Assembly: GCF_029633865.1 (NCBI RefSeq)
Contig: NC_079211.1
Coordinates: 142,395,345-142,459,344, forward strand
DNA from: Lampris incognitus
Lineage: Eukaryota > Chordata > Actinopteri > Lampriformes > Lampridae
Length of the DNA stretch: 64,000 nucleotides
Direction: 5' to 3'
This document shows positions 46,181 through 57,628 of the stretch, in pieces. The translations under genes and the position numbers were made by a program. How positions within the stretch are numbered: the stretch's first letter is position 1; each line of letters opens with the position of its first letter. The notes beneath the pieces were generated by a model, which was not told the origin of the DNA, made no database searches, and saw nothing but the letters and a program-made list of their open reading frames with translations.

Positions 46181-46397
46181 ATGGCGGAGAGAACTAAACG
46201 TTCAAAAGTTTGGGTATATTTTTCAAAAGTCGATGACAACAACGCTCGTTGCCACAAGTGCAACAAATCATTTGCCAGTAAGGTTGGCAATACAAGCAAT
46301 CTGTCGAAACATCTTTTGTCGAAACATGGTATTAATCTGCAGAAATGCGGCATTTTCCACTGCTTTGCTCGTAGTGTTCCATCCACGTCCACTGCAG
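46181..46397 (+). pseudogene. BED zinc finger exon of hAT transposase
   Basis: The ATG follows GGCTCATC. The product has KVWVYFSKVDDNNARCHKCN and LSKHLLSKHG, a complete BED finger (C-x2-C...H-x4-H). It ends at a donor, CTGCAG|GTAAGCC. No downstream exon exists in the element, so it is a remnant. Confidence 0.82.
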
Positions 46398-46410
46398 GTA
46401 AGCCGTATGA

Positions 46411-46743
46411 GCCATAGATACGGAGTTAGCTAGGCTAATAACGAATTATTACGAATAGGCCAATAAATAAAATGTAATTGCTTAGCTAATTGTTTAGCTA
46501 CAAATATATAAGCCATAGATACGGAGTTAGCTAGGCTAATAACGAATTATCACGAATAGGCCAATAAATAAAATATAATTGCTTAGCTAATTGTTTAGCT
46601 ACAAATATATAAGCCATAGATACGGAGTTAGCTAGGCTAATAACGAATTATTACGAATAGGCCAATAAATAAAATGTAATTGCTTAGCTAATTGTTTAGC
46701 TACAAATATATAAGCCATAGATACGGAGTTAGCTAGGCTAATA
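46411..46743 (+). repeat. Tandem array of a 101-bp unit, about 3.3 copies
   Basis: Units start GCCATAGATACGGAGTTAGC at 46411, 46512, 46613 and 46714 with only a few substitutions between them. Confidence 0.95.
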
Positions 46744-49700
46744 GCCGGGGACACTATAAGTCAGGAGAGATCACGACTCCTGCCGGAGAAGGCAGATATG
46801 TTGATTTTTCTGCAGAAGAACTGTTAGGATAATGTTCTAGGTTCTTGTTTGTTTGAACTTTGCCTTTTGCTGTAAAAAAATATTTTTAATATATATATAT
46901 ATATTTTCTTTATCTTTATCTACTTTTATTTTTTATCTTATTTGTTGTTGTTGAATGTTGATTATAAAGTCTATAATTCAGACGCATTTAAAACATTGCT
47001 GCTGCTGTTGCTGCTGAATAAATATTTGTTTATATTTATATAAAGTTATATAATAGAATAATAAAGCAATGTCGATTCTGTTCTTAATTAAGTGTCTTTT
47101 TTTCTTGCATAATAATCAAAAAGAACCGATAAGAGTATCGATAAAGTACCGAACCGATAAGCAGTACCGATAAGAGTAGTAGTATCGATAAAATCCTAAC
47201 GATACCCATCCCTATTCTTCATCGACAGTGAAAAATTTCCACACTACCGACATTTTGGCTTGCGTGTGTGAGGTTGCAGCCCTGATCTGTCTTGCTGCCT
47301 CGGTGTGTGTGCAACGTCACGTATGCGCCATCGTGTGGCGCATGCACGTAGCCCTAATTGATCGGCACAGAATGCGTCTGACCGGCCAAGCACGAGTCAA
47401 GGCCGATCAGCTTAAAATCGGCCGATTCGGGTCGCGTGCCCATCGATTGGTGCATCTCTATAAAACCGCCACTTGATTGATGCCGTCTCCTTCTGCTCCT
47501 ACTCATGTACACTGGGGGAGGCGGGTCCCATCAGCTTGTCCAACAAGATTGCCACCGGGGATGAATTTCAGCGTCTGCTTGCTGAGTTTCTGGACCTCAC
47601 AACGCCCATCTTCTCATCAGCAGTCACCAAGCATGGAGTGGAACACTACATCACCACCACATGCCCCCCAGTCTACGCCTGTGTAGAGTGCCTCGACCCA
47701 GCCAAGCTCGCTATCGCCAAGGAAGAGTTTGCCAACATGGAGCGCCTCGGCATCGTGCGCCACTCTGACAGTTCATAGGCCTCCCCCCTGCATAGTACGG
47801 TCACGAGGTCTAACGGTGGCTGGCGCCCATGTGGTGATTACCATCGCCTCAACAATGCCACAACGCCAGACCACTATCCCGTCCCACACATCCAGGACTT
47901 CTCCGTGCACTTGGCAGGGGCGGTCATCGTCAAGGTGGACCTCGTGCGCGGATACCAACAGGTGCCGGTCTGCCCACAGGATGTGCCGAAGATGGCAGTT
48001 ATCACGCCATTCGGCCTGTTGGAGTTCCTGAGGATGCCGTTTGGGCTCAAGGGCACTGCACAGACCTTTCAGCAGCTCATGGACTCTGTGCTGCGAGATA
48101 TGCCGTTCCTGTTTGTTTACCTGGATGACATTCTCGTGGCCAGTACGTCCTCAGCGGAGCACCTGTTCTGTTCGAACGGCTCAGCCAGCATGGGCTCATT
48201 GTCAACCCGGCAAAGTGCTAGTTAGGCCTGTCAGCCATTGATTTCCCCGGGCACTGGGTTACAAAGGACAGAGCAACCTCCCGCCCCGACAAGGTGGACG
48301 CCGTCGCCAGGTTCCCACGCCTGAACACGGTGAAGTCCCTGCGGGAGTTCCTGGGCATAGTGAACTTTTACAACCAGTTTATTCCCCAGGCAGCTCATCT
48401 CATGCTGTATGAGGCTCTGAAGGGTAAGGACCCCAAGGGCCCAGTGGACTGGTCGGAAGAGAGAAACTGGGTGTTTGAGGATGCTAAGGCTGCGCTGGCT
48501 GACGCCACCTTGTTGGTGCACCTATCACCAACTGCCCCAGTAGCACTCACCACGGATGCCTCAGATTACGCTGTGGGGGCAGTGTATGAGCAGTGGGTGG
48601 GCGGAGCCTGGCAGCCGCTTGCTTTTTTCAGCCGCCAGCTGCGCAGCAGTGAGAGGAAATACAGTACCTTCGACAGGGAGCTTCTTGACCTGTTTCTTGC
48701 CATCCGCCGCTTCCAGTTCCTGCTGGAAGTCCGCCGGTTCTCTGTGTTTGTGGACCACAAGCCGCTGGCATTCACCGTGGCCAAAGCCACCGAGCCGTGG
48801 TCTGGACACTAGCAGCGCCAGCTCTCTTACATCTTGGGAGTTCACCACTGACATCCGGCACGTTGCCGGCAAGGACAACTTCGTCTCCGACTGCGTTTCC
48901 CGAGCGATGTTGGGGGCCGTCCACTTGGGACTCGACTACGCAGCCATGGCTGCAGACCAGGCTGCTGACACAAAAGTGCAGGCCTACCGCGCTGCTGACA
49001 CCAGGCTGCAGTTGAAGGATGTGGTGTCCAACGATGCCGGGGCCATGCTTCTCTGTGACATCTCCATGGGTCAGCCCCAGCCCGTGGTGCGGCCTGGCGG
49101 CGACGGGTTTTCGACACCATCCATGGCCTTTCACACCCAGGCATGAAGGCATCAATGAAGTTGGTGGGGGCCAAGTGTGTGTGGCATGGCCTCGGGAAGG
49201 ACGTCAAGGACTGGGCAGGCACCTGTATGGCGTGTCAGCACTCCAAGGTCCACTGCCACACCAAGGCACCCCTGGCGCTGTTCCCAGTGCCTCGGAGGCG
49301 TTTCGACCATGTCAATGTGGACCTAGTAGGACCCCCTTCCCTCCTCCCGTGGTTTCACTCATCATTTTACCATGGTGAACTGGACCACCAGATGGCTAGA
49401 GGCTATTCCGTTGTCAACCACCACGTCTGCTGAGGTGACCCAGGCGTTCATCCGGTCCTGGGTAGCCTGGTTTGGCATCCCATCTGACCTCACTTCTGAC
49501 CAGGGCCCGCAGTTCACATCCGAGCTCTAGACCGCAGTTGCTGAAAGCCTAGTGGTGAAGCTGCACCGCACCACTGCGTACAACCCGCAGGGCAACGGTT
49601 TATGTGAGTGGTTTCATCATTCTATGAAGTCTGCTCTTCGGGCCAGCCTCACAGACAGTAGCTGGGTCGACTGGCTCCTATGGTTCATGCTTGGCCTGCG

Positions 49701-50229
49701 GACCGCCCCTAAGGAAGACCTGCAGTCCTTGTCGGCCAAGCTGGTTTACGGCCAGCCACTGCGGGTCCCGGGGGAATTCCTCCCAGACGGCGCGGCACCC
49801 TGGTCTGCTGCCCACCAATGGCTGTGTTCCAGGACACTGCCGGTGTTTTCACTCCAGTCCCGACTTCGCGGCATGGCCTACCTCAGTCTTACATCCCCAA
49901 GGACCTGCAGTCGGCCGGGTATGTCTTCATCCAGCATGACGCCCACCGTACCCCCCTGCGGCTCCCCTACAATGGCCCCTTCCATGTCCTGGCAGCGGGG
50001 GCTAAGAAATTTGTTGTGGATGTCGGTTGTAAGCAAGAGTGGGTTTCGGTGGACCACCTCAAGCTGGCTCACCTGGACTTGGACAGGCCGGTTCAACTGG
50101 CCCAGCCCTCTCGGCGTGGACGCCCCCCTTCCCCTACACCCGTCAAGAGGAGCTGTTTTGGCCATGTTACTCGTCCCCCACCACTTGATTTTTTTTTCTT
50201 TTTGTCATGGTGAATTCTGGGGGGGGGCG

Positions 50230-50454
50230 TGTTGTGACCTACTTGCAGGTTAGATAATCACCATGCGGGCCAGAGACGGTCCCTTTAAGACAGTGGGCAG
50301 GGGTTAGCAAGGGGTATTGTGGGTAGACACGAGGCTGAGGTTTTTAGCATAATGAACTGTTGACTCAGAGTTTGTTGGAGGAAATAAACGACCCCACGGC
50401 TGTGTGGTCAAAAGGAGAAGTGGTCTCGTCTCCATTCTTTCATCCTCCACAACA
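50230..50454 (+). repeat. Gypsy-5 3' LTR
   Basis: 225 bases, TGTTGTGACC to CTCCACAACA, preceded by a G-rich polypurine tract. Confidence 0.85.
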
Positions 50455-51546
50455 CATTACTTTCCCTGCAACAATAAGCGATCTCCTTCCATAAGATGTC
50501 GTGAGAACGAATATTAATAAAAGCAAAGTTTAATGTCACATAACGGGTATATCCACGCTAGCTGACTTTCTAACTTTTGGCTAACGTTAAGTTAGCTCTT
50601 ATAACGTTATTCATAGGTAAATGTAGCGGGTACAAATATTGACTGCACCTTTAAGACACATGAACGCGCGCGAAAAAGCGAAAGGAGCCAGAGAGAGAGT
50701 ACGAGCAGTGTGGACGGAGCGGTCATGGCGGATGAGCTCTACTGCTGTGCAAAACAGATTAATGTTAAAACCTCATCAAGTGGTCATATGCGGTGACACT
50801 TTGGATATCAGTAACGTGATGACGTAGGTGTTTTCGTTTTCTTTGCTAGCGCGAGCACGAGTATTGCATTGAAATACTGTTAACTTTTGCTATTAGCTGG
50901 AGCTGCATGGCGACGCACGGATAGGCTGGCCACAGATGAAGGCGGCTGTATGAGCATCCAAGTGTTAGTCTGGTGCATAGATGTCGTCTAGGTCGCTAAA
51001 AGTGATATGTTAACTTTTGGAGAGTTTTGTTTTGGAAGAGCAAGCCTGCACGTCGTCAATATCGAAGGGTGTAAGGCGCTGGTTAAACACGTTACGGACA
51101 CCCCTCCCCCCACTCCGCGTGTGACTCGCGAGGGAAAACGCTGCCCCGCTTTGCTACGGTAGGAGGCTAGAAAGCAGAAGACAAGCCTGCGTGTTCTCTG
51201 GGCTGTACAAGAAGTTTCGTGAGAAGTTTGCCCTGCCAGCCATAGGGCTACATTATGGGATGTTTGTTTCTCACGTTTAAATGATAATGTTAAATGGAAA
51301 GGGTATGGTTCATTAATGGCCAATGGTAAGGGTACTGTATGGATTTCATTCATGGTTTTTCGTATTACTGGCCAAGTGTTTAAATGAAGTCATACTGTTA
51401 CCAAGTTTTATTTTAATCATTTTCCTAAATGCTCTGTGTTTATTATAAAGTAAACATCAGAGAAAAAAGGCTGCAATTTTTCTATTTAATTTACCAGTGT
51501 ATTGGGATACTTACTTGGGGGTAGGGGCGCTTCACCTGTTTAGCTA

Positions 51547-53147
51547 CAGTGGCTTGCAAAAGTATTCATACCCCTTGAACTTTTCCACACTTTGTCACGT
51601 TACGACCACAAACATAAATATATTTTATTGGAATTTTATGTGAAAGACCAACACAACGTGGCACAGAATTGTGAAGTACAAAGAAAATTATACATGATGT
51701 TAAATTTTTTTTACAAATAAAAAACTGAAAAGTGCGGTGTGCAAAAGTATTCAGCCCCCTTTTCTCTGAGTGCAACCAATTGCCTTCAGAAGTTGCCTGA
51801 TGATTGCTGAATGATCGAATGTTGACCTAATGACTAAACAGAGTCAACCTGTGTGTAATCTAATCTCAGGACAAATACAGCTGTTCTATGACGGCCTCAG
51901 AGGTTTGTTAAGAGAATATTGGGGGGCAAACAGCATCATGAAGTCCAAGGAACACACCAGACAGGTCAGGGGTAAAGTTGTGGAGAAGTTTAAAGCAGGG
52001 TTAGGCTATAAAAAGATTTCCCAAGCTTTGAACATCTCACGGAGCACTGTTCAATCCATCATCCGGAAATGTAAAGAGTATGGCACTGCAAACCTACCAA
52101 GACACGGCCGTCCACCTAAACTTACAGGCCGAACAAGGAGAGCACTGATCAGAGATGCAGCCAAGAGGCCCATGGTGACTCTGGACGAACTGCAGTGATC
52201 CACAGCTCAGGTGGGGGAATCTGTCCACAGGACAACTGTTGGTCGTGCACTGCACAAATTTGGCCTTTATGGAAGAGTGGCAAGAAGAAAGCCATTGTTA
52301 AAAGAAAACCATAAGAAGTCCCGTTTGCAGTTTGCCAGAAGCCATGTGGGGGACACAGCAAACGTGGAAGAAGGTGCTCTGGTCAGATGAGACCAAAATT
52401 GAACTTTTTGGCCTAAATGCAAAACGCTATGTGTGGCAGAAAACTAACACTGCACATCACTCTGAACACACCATCATCCCCACTGTCAAACATGGTGGTG
52501 GCAGCATCGTGCTCTGGGGGTGCTTCTCTTCAGCAGGGACAGGGAAGATGGTCAGAGTTGATGGGAAGATGGATGGAGCCAAATACAGGGCAATCTTGGA
52601 AGAAAACCTGTGGGCGGAGGTTCACCTTCCAGCAGGACAACGACCCTAAACATAAAGCCCGGGCTACAATGGACTGGTTTAAAACAAAACATATTCATGT
52701 GTTAGAATGGCCCAGTCAAAGTCCAGACCTAAATCCAATTGAGAATCTGTGGCAACATCTGGAAACTGCCGTTCACAAACGCTCTCCATCTAATCTGACT
52801 GAGCTTGAGCTGTTTTGCAAAGAAGAATGGGCAAAAATTTCAGTCTCTAGATGTGCAAAGCTGGTAGAGACATACCCCAAAAGACTTGCAGCTGTAGTTG
52901 CAGCAAAAGGCGGTTCCACAAAGTACTGACTCAGGGGGGCTGAATACTTTTGCACACCGCACTTTTCAGTTTTTTATTTGTAATTTTTTTTTAAAATCAT
53001 GTATAATTTTCTTTGTACTTCACAATTGTGTGCCACTTTGTGTTGGTCTTTCACATAAAATTCCAATAAAATATATTTATGTTTGTGGTCGAAACGTGAC
53101 AAAATGTGGAAAAGTTCAAGGGGTATGAATACTTTTGCAAGCCACTG
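51547..53147 (+). mobile_element. Tc1/mariner element 3
   Basis: Ends CAGTGGCTTGCAAAAGTATT and AATACTTTTGCAAGCCACTG, flanked by TA (51545-51546, 53148-53149). Long inverted repeats extend beyond 150 bases. Confidence 0.95.
51938..52929 (+). pseudogene. Tc1-like transposase 3
   Basis: Starts MKSKEHTRQVRGKVVEKFKA, with helix-turn-helix YKKISQALNISRSTVQSII and the second DNA-binding half RHGRPPKLTGRTRR. A TGA at 52196-52198 replaces the expected Arg after LDELQ. Frameshifts lie near 52360 and 52610. Catalytic motifs [20 protein letters not shown] and [11 protein letters not shown] are all kept. It ends KGGSTKY, TGA. Confidence 0.92.
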
Positions 53148-54476
53148 TAGATCTTTGTAAAGTAGGGGGGTGGTATCAGGTCAGCTCGGTACTTACCTTG
53201 CACACAATGCACACACTTCAGTCGGCCCCTTAGGACTCTATAAGTACCCTGGAGCCTACTTTACACAGTCTAAGAAGCTACCGTTGGTCCAGGCTGCTAA
53301 ACAGCGCACCACTTGTTCACTCACCTGAATATTGAAGCCATAAGCATTGGGTGTGGAGGACCTAGATCCTGTCCCGCTCAGTCCTCCCCAGATTAAGCAC
53401 TTTGTTACCCCTACAAGGCTGCGGCAATCATTCCGACCGTCACATAAACATACTGCCAATAGCAATCTTAGCTACTATACTAGATGGCGAAACAACACAA
53501 AAACGCACTGACCACATATTCTATTGTTCTCAAATTGTTTTAAAAACCCACAATGCACCGAGGCGAAAAGTATATGTGGCATATCTCCTGCCGCCGGTAG
53601 GGGCGCTCATTTTGGAAACGCTCCTGTGGGTCGTATTAGAGAACAAACGACCTATGTGGTCGTATGGGTTGGAGGACTTGTTGGATGAATGCTATTTGAT
53701 GTTATCTATGAATTAAAAGTGCAAATTCTCATAGTGACTCGTGCACAGTTTTTTTAATTAGTTATTTCCTCCTAACTATTTTCATTTGTTTATCAATTTA
53801 TTTGTTAATGGCAATGTTTTAAAACATAATGGTATGTTTACCTGGTTTCATGGGTTTTACGTAGCACGCTCCATTTGCGTATGAAGGCAGCACACAAAAG
53901 AATAAAGCTAGAGCCAAGTATTTCTTCACAGAAAACAAGAAAGGGAGAAGAAAAATATCAGATATTAATTTGATCCCTGAATATGTTGGAAGTTGGAACC
54001 AAAGACATTTAACCACATTCACAATATTTTCAAATGCTGAGACATAGTCTGCTTAAACATACTAATCAGGAGTCTTAAAGGGGGGAAACATCTATTGAGT
54101 AACGCTGACTTTGTGACTGCAGCCTGTTAAGGTAAATGACATTGCGAGGATGAAATCCGGTGAGCTAATGATGCATGTGTGTTTGTGTGGGGGGGGGGGC
54201 TCACGATGAAACTTTGCCTACACCAAACTGTAGAGGAGCCCGTCTAAGCAATGTTGTAATCTTTGACAACCATGACCTTAGGTTACACTATCCACATAAA
54301 AAATGTTTAATCAACTGTCTATTGATCATTTGTGAAAAACTTGGTAAATATAGATCAGGAACAAACATAACTCCCAATTCTCCAGTTATAGTTTCTCCCT
54401 AAATATTTGTTTGGTGACCTGCTGATTAGAGCATATTTCACATTATCCAAAACCTCGTAACAATAAACAAAACAAA

Positions 54477-54478
<2 letters not shown>

Positions 54479-54539
<61 letters not shown>
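54479..54539 (+). repeat. (TA)n microsatellite in MSMB D intron 1
   Basis: Pure TA run. Copies A-C have only a short ATATATGCATACATATATG stretch here. Confidence 0.96.
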
Positions 54540-54545
<6 letters not shown>

Positions 54546-55205
54546 AAAGATAATAAACACTCACCATAGTGGCCATGGGACTGTCAGGTAGCTGTTAGAT
54601 GATGTAAATGGTGGTGAGGCAGTGCATTTAAAATACAGGATTGTGTCTTACCAATGGAGTCGCCTCGCTTTTAAATAATGACTTTTCAGAGACCTTTGGA
54701 ATTAAACAAGGGCGTGGGTATATCTCGGGTTGCCAACTTTTTCACGCCCAAATAAGGGACAAAAGGTGGTGTGCTGCAGCGGTGTGGGTATGGTGTTGTG
54801 TGCATATACAGTGTATTGTTTTAAGCCATTTGTTATCATGATAGCTAATCTCTTACAGTCAAATTAAAGATCAATACACAACTCTCATGCCTTGGCAACA
54901 TATGGTAGGTTTAATAATAGTTTGTTAATTTACAGCAGGTACCTTTAGCACAGTCCTTTATTTGAATCATTACCTTTACTATTATTCCAAGTCAAAACAC
55001 TTGTGACTCTTGCACTGTAGGTTAGAAAAAGTTATCCCCTTCTCGTTAATCCTACAAGTGTCAAACTAGAAGTAACAATAGCTTCTGTATGCTGTAGTTT
55101 TGCAGAGGAATCAAACAGCAGAGACTCACAGAAGGTGCACCCTCTGTGTACACAAACAGTGGTGGGGAATGAATGCTTCATATTCTTATTCACTAAAACT
55201 ATATA

Positions 55206-57420
55206 GTTGGATCAGATGGCGGGGAACACTGCCGGACAGACCTGGCAAAGCCAAACGTGTAGTGAGGGTGAACTGGGAACGCCTGGCGGAGGCCCCTTTC
55301 CGTGAGGTCTTCAACTCCCACCTCTGGAAGAAGTTCTCGTGTATCCCGAGGGAGGCTGAGGACATGGAGTCTGAGTAGGCCATGTTCAAAGCCTCTATTG
55401 TAGATGCAGCAGGCAGGAGCTGTGGTCAAAAGGCCATCAGTGCCTGTCGAGGCGGCAACCCAAGAACCCGCTGGTGGACACCGGTGGTGAGGGAAGCCGT
55501 CAGGCTGAAGAAGGAGGCCTTTTGGACTTGGTTGGCCCAGGGGTCTCCTGAAGCAGCAGACAGGTACCGGGAGGCTAGAAGGGCTACCGCTTCAGCGGTT
55601 GCGAAAGCAAAAACTCGGGTGTGGGAGGAGATTGGCGAGGCTATGGAGGAGGACTTTCGGTTGGCCTCAAGGAAGTTCTGGCAAACCGTCCAGCCACTCA
55701 GGAAGGGGAAGCAGGGCTTGACTCAGGCTGTGTTCAGCTGGGAAGGGGAACTGTTGACCCGGACTGGGGATGTTGTCAAGCGGTGGAAAGAACACTTTGA
55801 GGAGCTCCTGAACCCGACTAACACATCCTCAGTGGAGGAGGTAGAGTCTGAAGACTCCGGGGAAGCCCCACCCATATCCCTGGCAGAGGTCTCTGAGGTT
55901 GTTAAAAAGCTCCTCAGTGGCAAGGCGCTAGGTGTTGATGAGATTCACCCTGAGATGCTGAATGCTCTGGATATTGATGGGCTGTCTTGGTTGACACGCC
56001 TCTTCAGTGTCATGTGGAGGTCGGGGACATTACCTGTGGAGTGGCAGACTGGGGTGGTGGTTCTCGTATTCAAAAAAGGGGACTGGAGGGTGTGCTCCAA
56101 TTATCGGGGCATCACATTGCTCAGCCTCCCTGGGAAAGTCTTCTCTAGGGTGCTCGAAAGGAGGCTCCAACCGACTGTTGAACCTCAGATCCAGGAGGAA
56201 GAATGCAGATTCCATCCTGGCCGTGGAGCAACGGACCAACTGTTTACCCTTGCGGAAGTGCTGAGTGGGGGCATGGGAGTTTGACCAGCCAGTCTACATG
56301 TGTTTTGTGGACTTGGAGAGGGCTCACGACTGTATACCCTGGGGCACTCTGTGGGGGGTACTGCAGGAGAATGGGGGACCAGGGCAGTTGTTACAAGCCA
56401 TTTGGTCCTTGTATAACCAAAGTGAGAGCCGTGCCTGCATTCTTGGCACAAAGTCAAACATGTTTTCGGTGGATGTCGGACTCCGCCAAGGTTGTCCCTT
56501 GTCTCCGATTCTGTTTTTGATATTCATGGACAGGATCTCCAGGCACAGCCAAGGTCAGGAGTGTGTCCATATTGGGAACCTCAGAATTGCATCTCTGCTC
56601 TTCGCTGATGATGTGGTTTTGCTGGCTTCATCAGAACGCGACCTCTGGCGCGCACTGGGGCGGTTTGCAGCTGAGTGTGAAATGGCCGGGATGAGAGTCA
56701 GCACCCCCAAGTCTGAGGCCATGGTTCTCTACCGGAAAATGGTGGATTGCTCCCTCCAGGTTGAGGATGAGTTGCTGCCCCAAGTGAAGGAGTTCAAGTA
56801 TCTCATGGTCTTGTTCACGAGTGAGGGTAAGATGGAGCGGGAGATTGACAGACGAATCGGTGCAGCATCAGCAGTAATGTGAACGATGTACCGGACCGTT
56901 GTGGTGAAGAGGGAGCTGAGCCGGAAGGCAAAGCTCTCAATTTACCAGTCAATCTTCGTTCCAATCCTCACCTATGGTCGTGAGCTTTTGGTAGCGACCG
57001 AAAGGGTGAGATCGCAGGTACAAGCGGCTGAAATGATTTTCCTCCGTAGGGTGTCTGGGTTCAGCCTTAGAGATAGGGTGAGGAGCTCGGACATCCAGAG
57101 GGAGCTTGGAGTAGAGCTGCTGCTCCTTCGCATCGAAAGGAGCTAGTTGAGATAGTTCGGGCATCTGATTAGGATGCCTCCTGGGTGCCTTCCTTTGGAG
57201 GTTTACCGGGAACGGCCAACTAGGAGGAGACCCCGGGGTAGACCCAGAACTCGCTGGAGGGACTACATGTCCAATCTGGCCTGGGAACGCCTTGGGATCC
57301 CCCAGGAGGAGCTGGAGGGCATTGCTGGGGAGAGGGACATCTGGAGTGCCCTACTTAGCTTGCTGCCACCGCGACCCGACCCCGGAAAAGCGGCTGAAGA
57401 TAAGATGAGATGAGATGAGA
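55206..57420 (+). mobile_element. RTE-clade (Rex3-like) LINE, 5'-truncated
   Basis: The target duplication TAAAACTATATA lies at 55194-55205 and 57421-57432. The 3' end finishes in GATGAGATGAGATGAGA, a microsatellite tail as in Rex3-type RTE elements. The clade assignment rests on this and the RT motifs. Confidence 0.85.
55238..57413 (+). pseudogene. Reverse transcriptase of the Rex3-like LINE
   Basis: Blocks in order: VVKRWKEHFEELLNP, KALGVDEIHPEML, WQTGVVVLVFKKGDWRVCSN, YRGITLLSLPGKVFSRVLE, FHPGRGATDQ; after a frameshift near 56270, MCFVDLERAHD, GLRQGCPLSPILF and catalytic LLFADDVVLLAS. The C-terminus has RRPRGRPRTRWRDYMSNLAW. Stops at 55375-55378, 56879-56881 and 57144-57146 inactivate it. 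The apurinic-type endonuclease is missing. Confidence 0.9.
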
Positions 57421-57628
57421 TAAAACTATATATAAGTTGGAAATCACAACCTGGACCCTCACAACAACAAAAAAAAAAAATTAAATGCAAAAGAGGAAAA
57501 GAGGGGCATGCCTCTGCTCACCAAGTCTACTTTTTCCATGGATATTTTTTTGCTGCTCTTGAACGATTCAAGCTGTCTTTTGTCCTTTTGTGCAGCCAGA
57601 GAAAAGTCCTTACATGACAAGTCACAGT

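Larger units (their letters stand above)
45865..47214 (+). mobile_element. Nested hAT element with perfect 8-bp duplication
   Basis: TTCTTCAT lies on both sides (45857-45864, 47215-47222). Ends TAGGGATG... and ...CATCCCTA are inverted. Inside are one BED-finger exon and a 101-bp tandem array; transposase core exons are missing. Confidence 0.92.
45431..47460 (+). mobile_element. hAT element inserted in gypsy-5, itself interrupted
   Basis: Ends TAGAGATGCACCGAT and ATTGGTGCATCTCTA are inverted. The flanks (GATAAAAAC and TAAAACCGCC) show an imperfect 7-8 base duplication of the gypsy codons. Minus-strand 45533-45799 encodes the end of a BED zinc finger (TNIIRHLRNHHPGEY). The remaining transposase is absent and a second hAT sits at 45865. 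Confidence 0.82.
45300..50160 (+). pseudogene. Gypsy-5 pol (protease, RT, RNase H, integrase)
   Basis: Protease tail VAKVSIALLGADFLRAYGLL is interrupted by the hAT at 45431 and resumes at about 47461 (LIDAVSFCSYSC). RT blocks: NMERLGIVRHSDSS, KVDLVRGYQQVPV and catalytic FVYLDDILVAS. RNase H has TTDASDYAVGAVYEQW and VFVDHKPLAF. Integrase has CQHSKVHCH, VNVDLVGP and LTSDQGPQFTS, and the tail has VSVDHLKLAHLDLDRPV. Numerous frame changes and stops (for example TAG at 47776 and TAG at 49528) leave it inactive. Confidence 0.9.
45241..50454 (+). mobile_element. Gypsy-5 retrotransposon, 5'-truncated, in MSMB D intron 2
   Basis: The left edge starts inside protease-coding sequence. The right end has a polypurine tract (GGGGGGGGG) and a 225-base LTR at 50230-50454 (TGTTGTGACC...CTCCACAACA, with AAATAAAC). 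MSMB intron resumes with CATTACTTTCCC. No left LTR or gag exists, so the left boundary is a deletion. A 2 kb hAT is inserted at 45431. Confidence 0.85.
50622..53444 (+). mobile_element. LTR-like insertion (possible solo LTR) in MSMB D intron 2
   Basis: MSMB intron sequence is interrupted between TAAA (50618-50621) and TAAA (53445-53448). The inserted DNA begins TGTAGCGGG and ends CCGTCACA. Without the Tc1 at 51547-53147 it is about 1.2 kb. TG...CA ends with a 4-base duplication suit a solo LTR. No coding domain is visible, and the family is unknown. Confidence 0.6.
44687..54567 (-). pseudogene. msmb-like: Beta-microseminoprotein-like gene, copy D, frameshifted
   Basis: Exons: 54565-54567, 53842-53923, 44919-45022 and 44687-44816. 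Exon 2 encodes the usual signal peptide ([18 protein letters not shown]) and ACYVKPMKPG. Exon 3 is 104 nt instead of 106: two bases are missing after TTGGCAC (minus strand, near 44980), which shifts the frame and brings a TGA before the exon ends, removing the CCQA half and exon 4. Exon 4 itself is intact ([20 protein letters not shown]...PIFSAVGK). Intron 2 is 8.8 kb because of a gypsy element and an LTR-like insertion with a Tc1. Splice sites remain GT-AG. Confidence 0.87.

Noticed and set aside
46144-46392. Minus-strand frame overlapping the BED exon
   Set aside because: It is the shadow of the plus-strand zinc finger.
48556-49155. Long frames in alternative phases over gypsy-5 RNase H/integrase (48556-49146 and 48772-49155)
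   Set aside because: GC-rich shadow frames; the recognisable pol motifs are in other phases.
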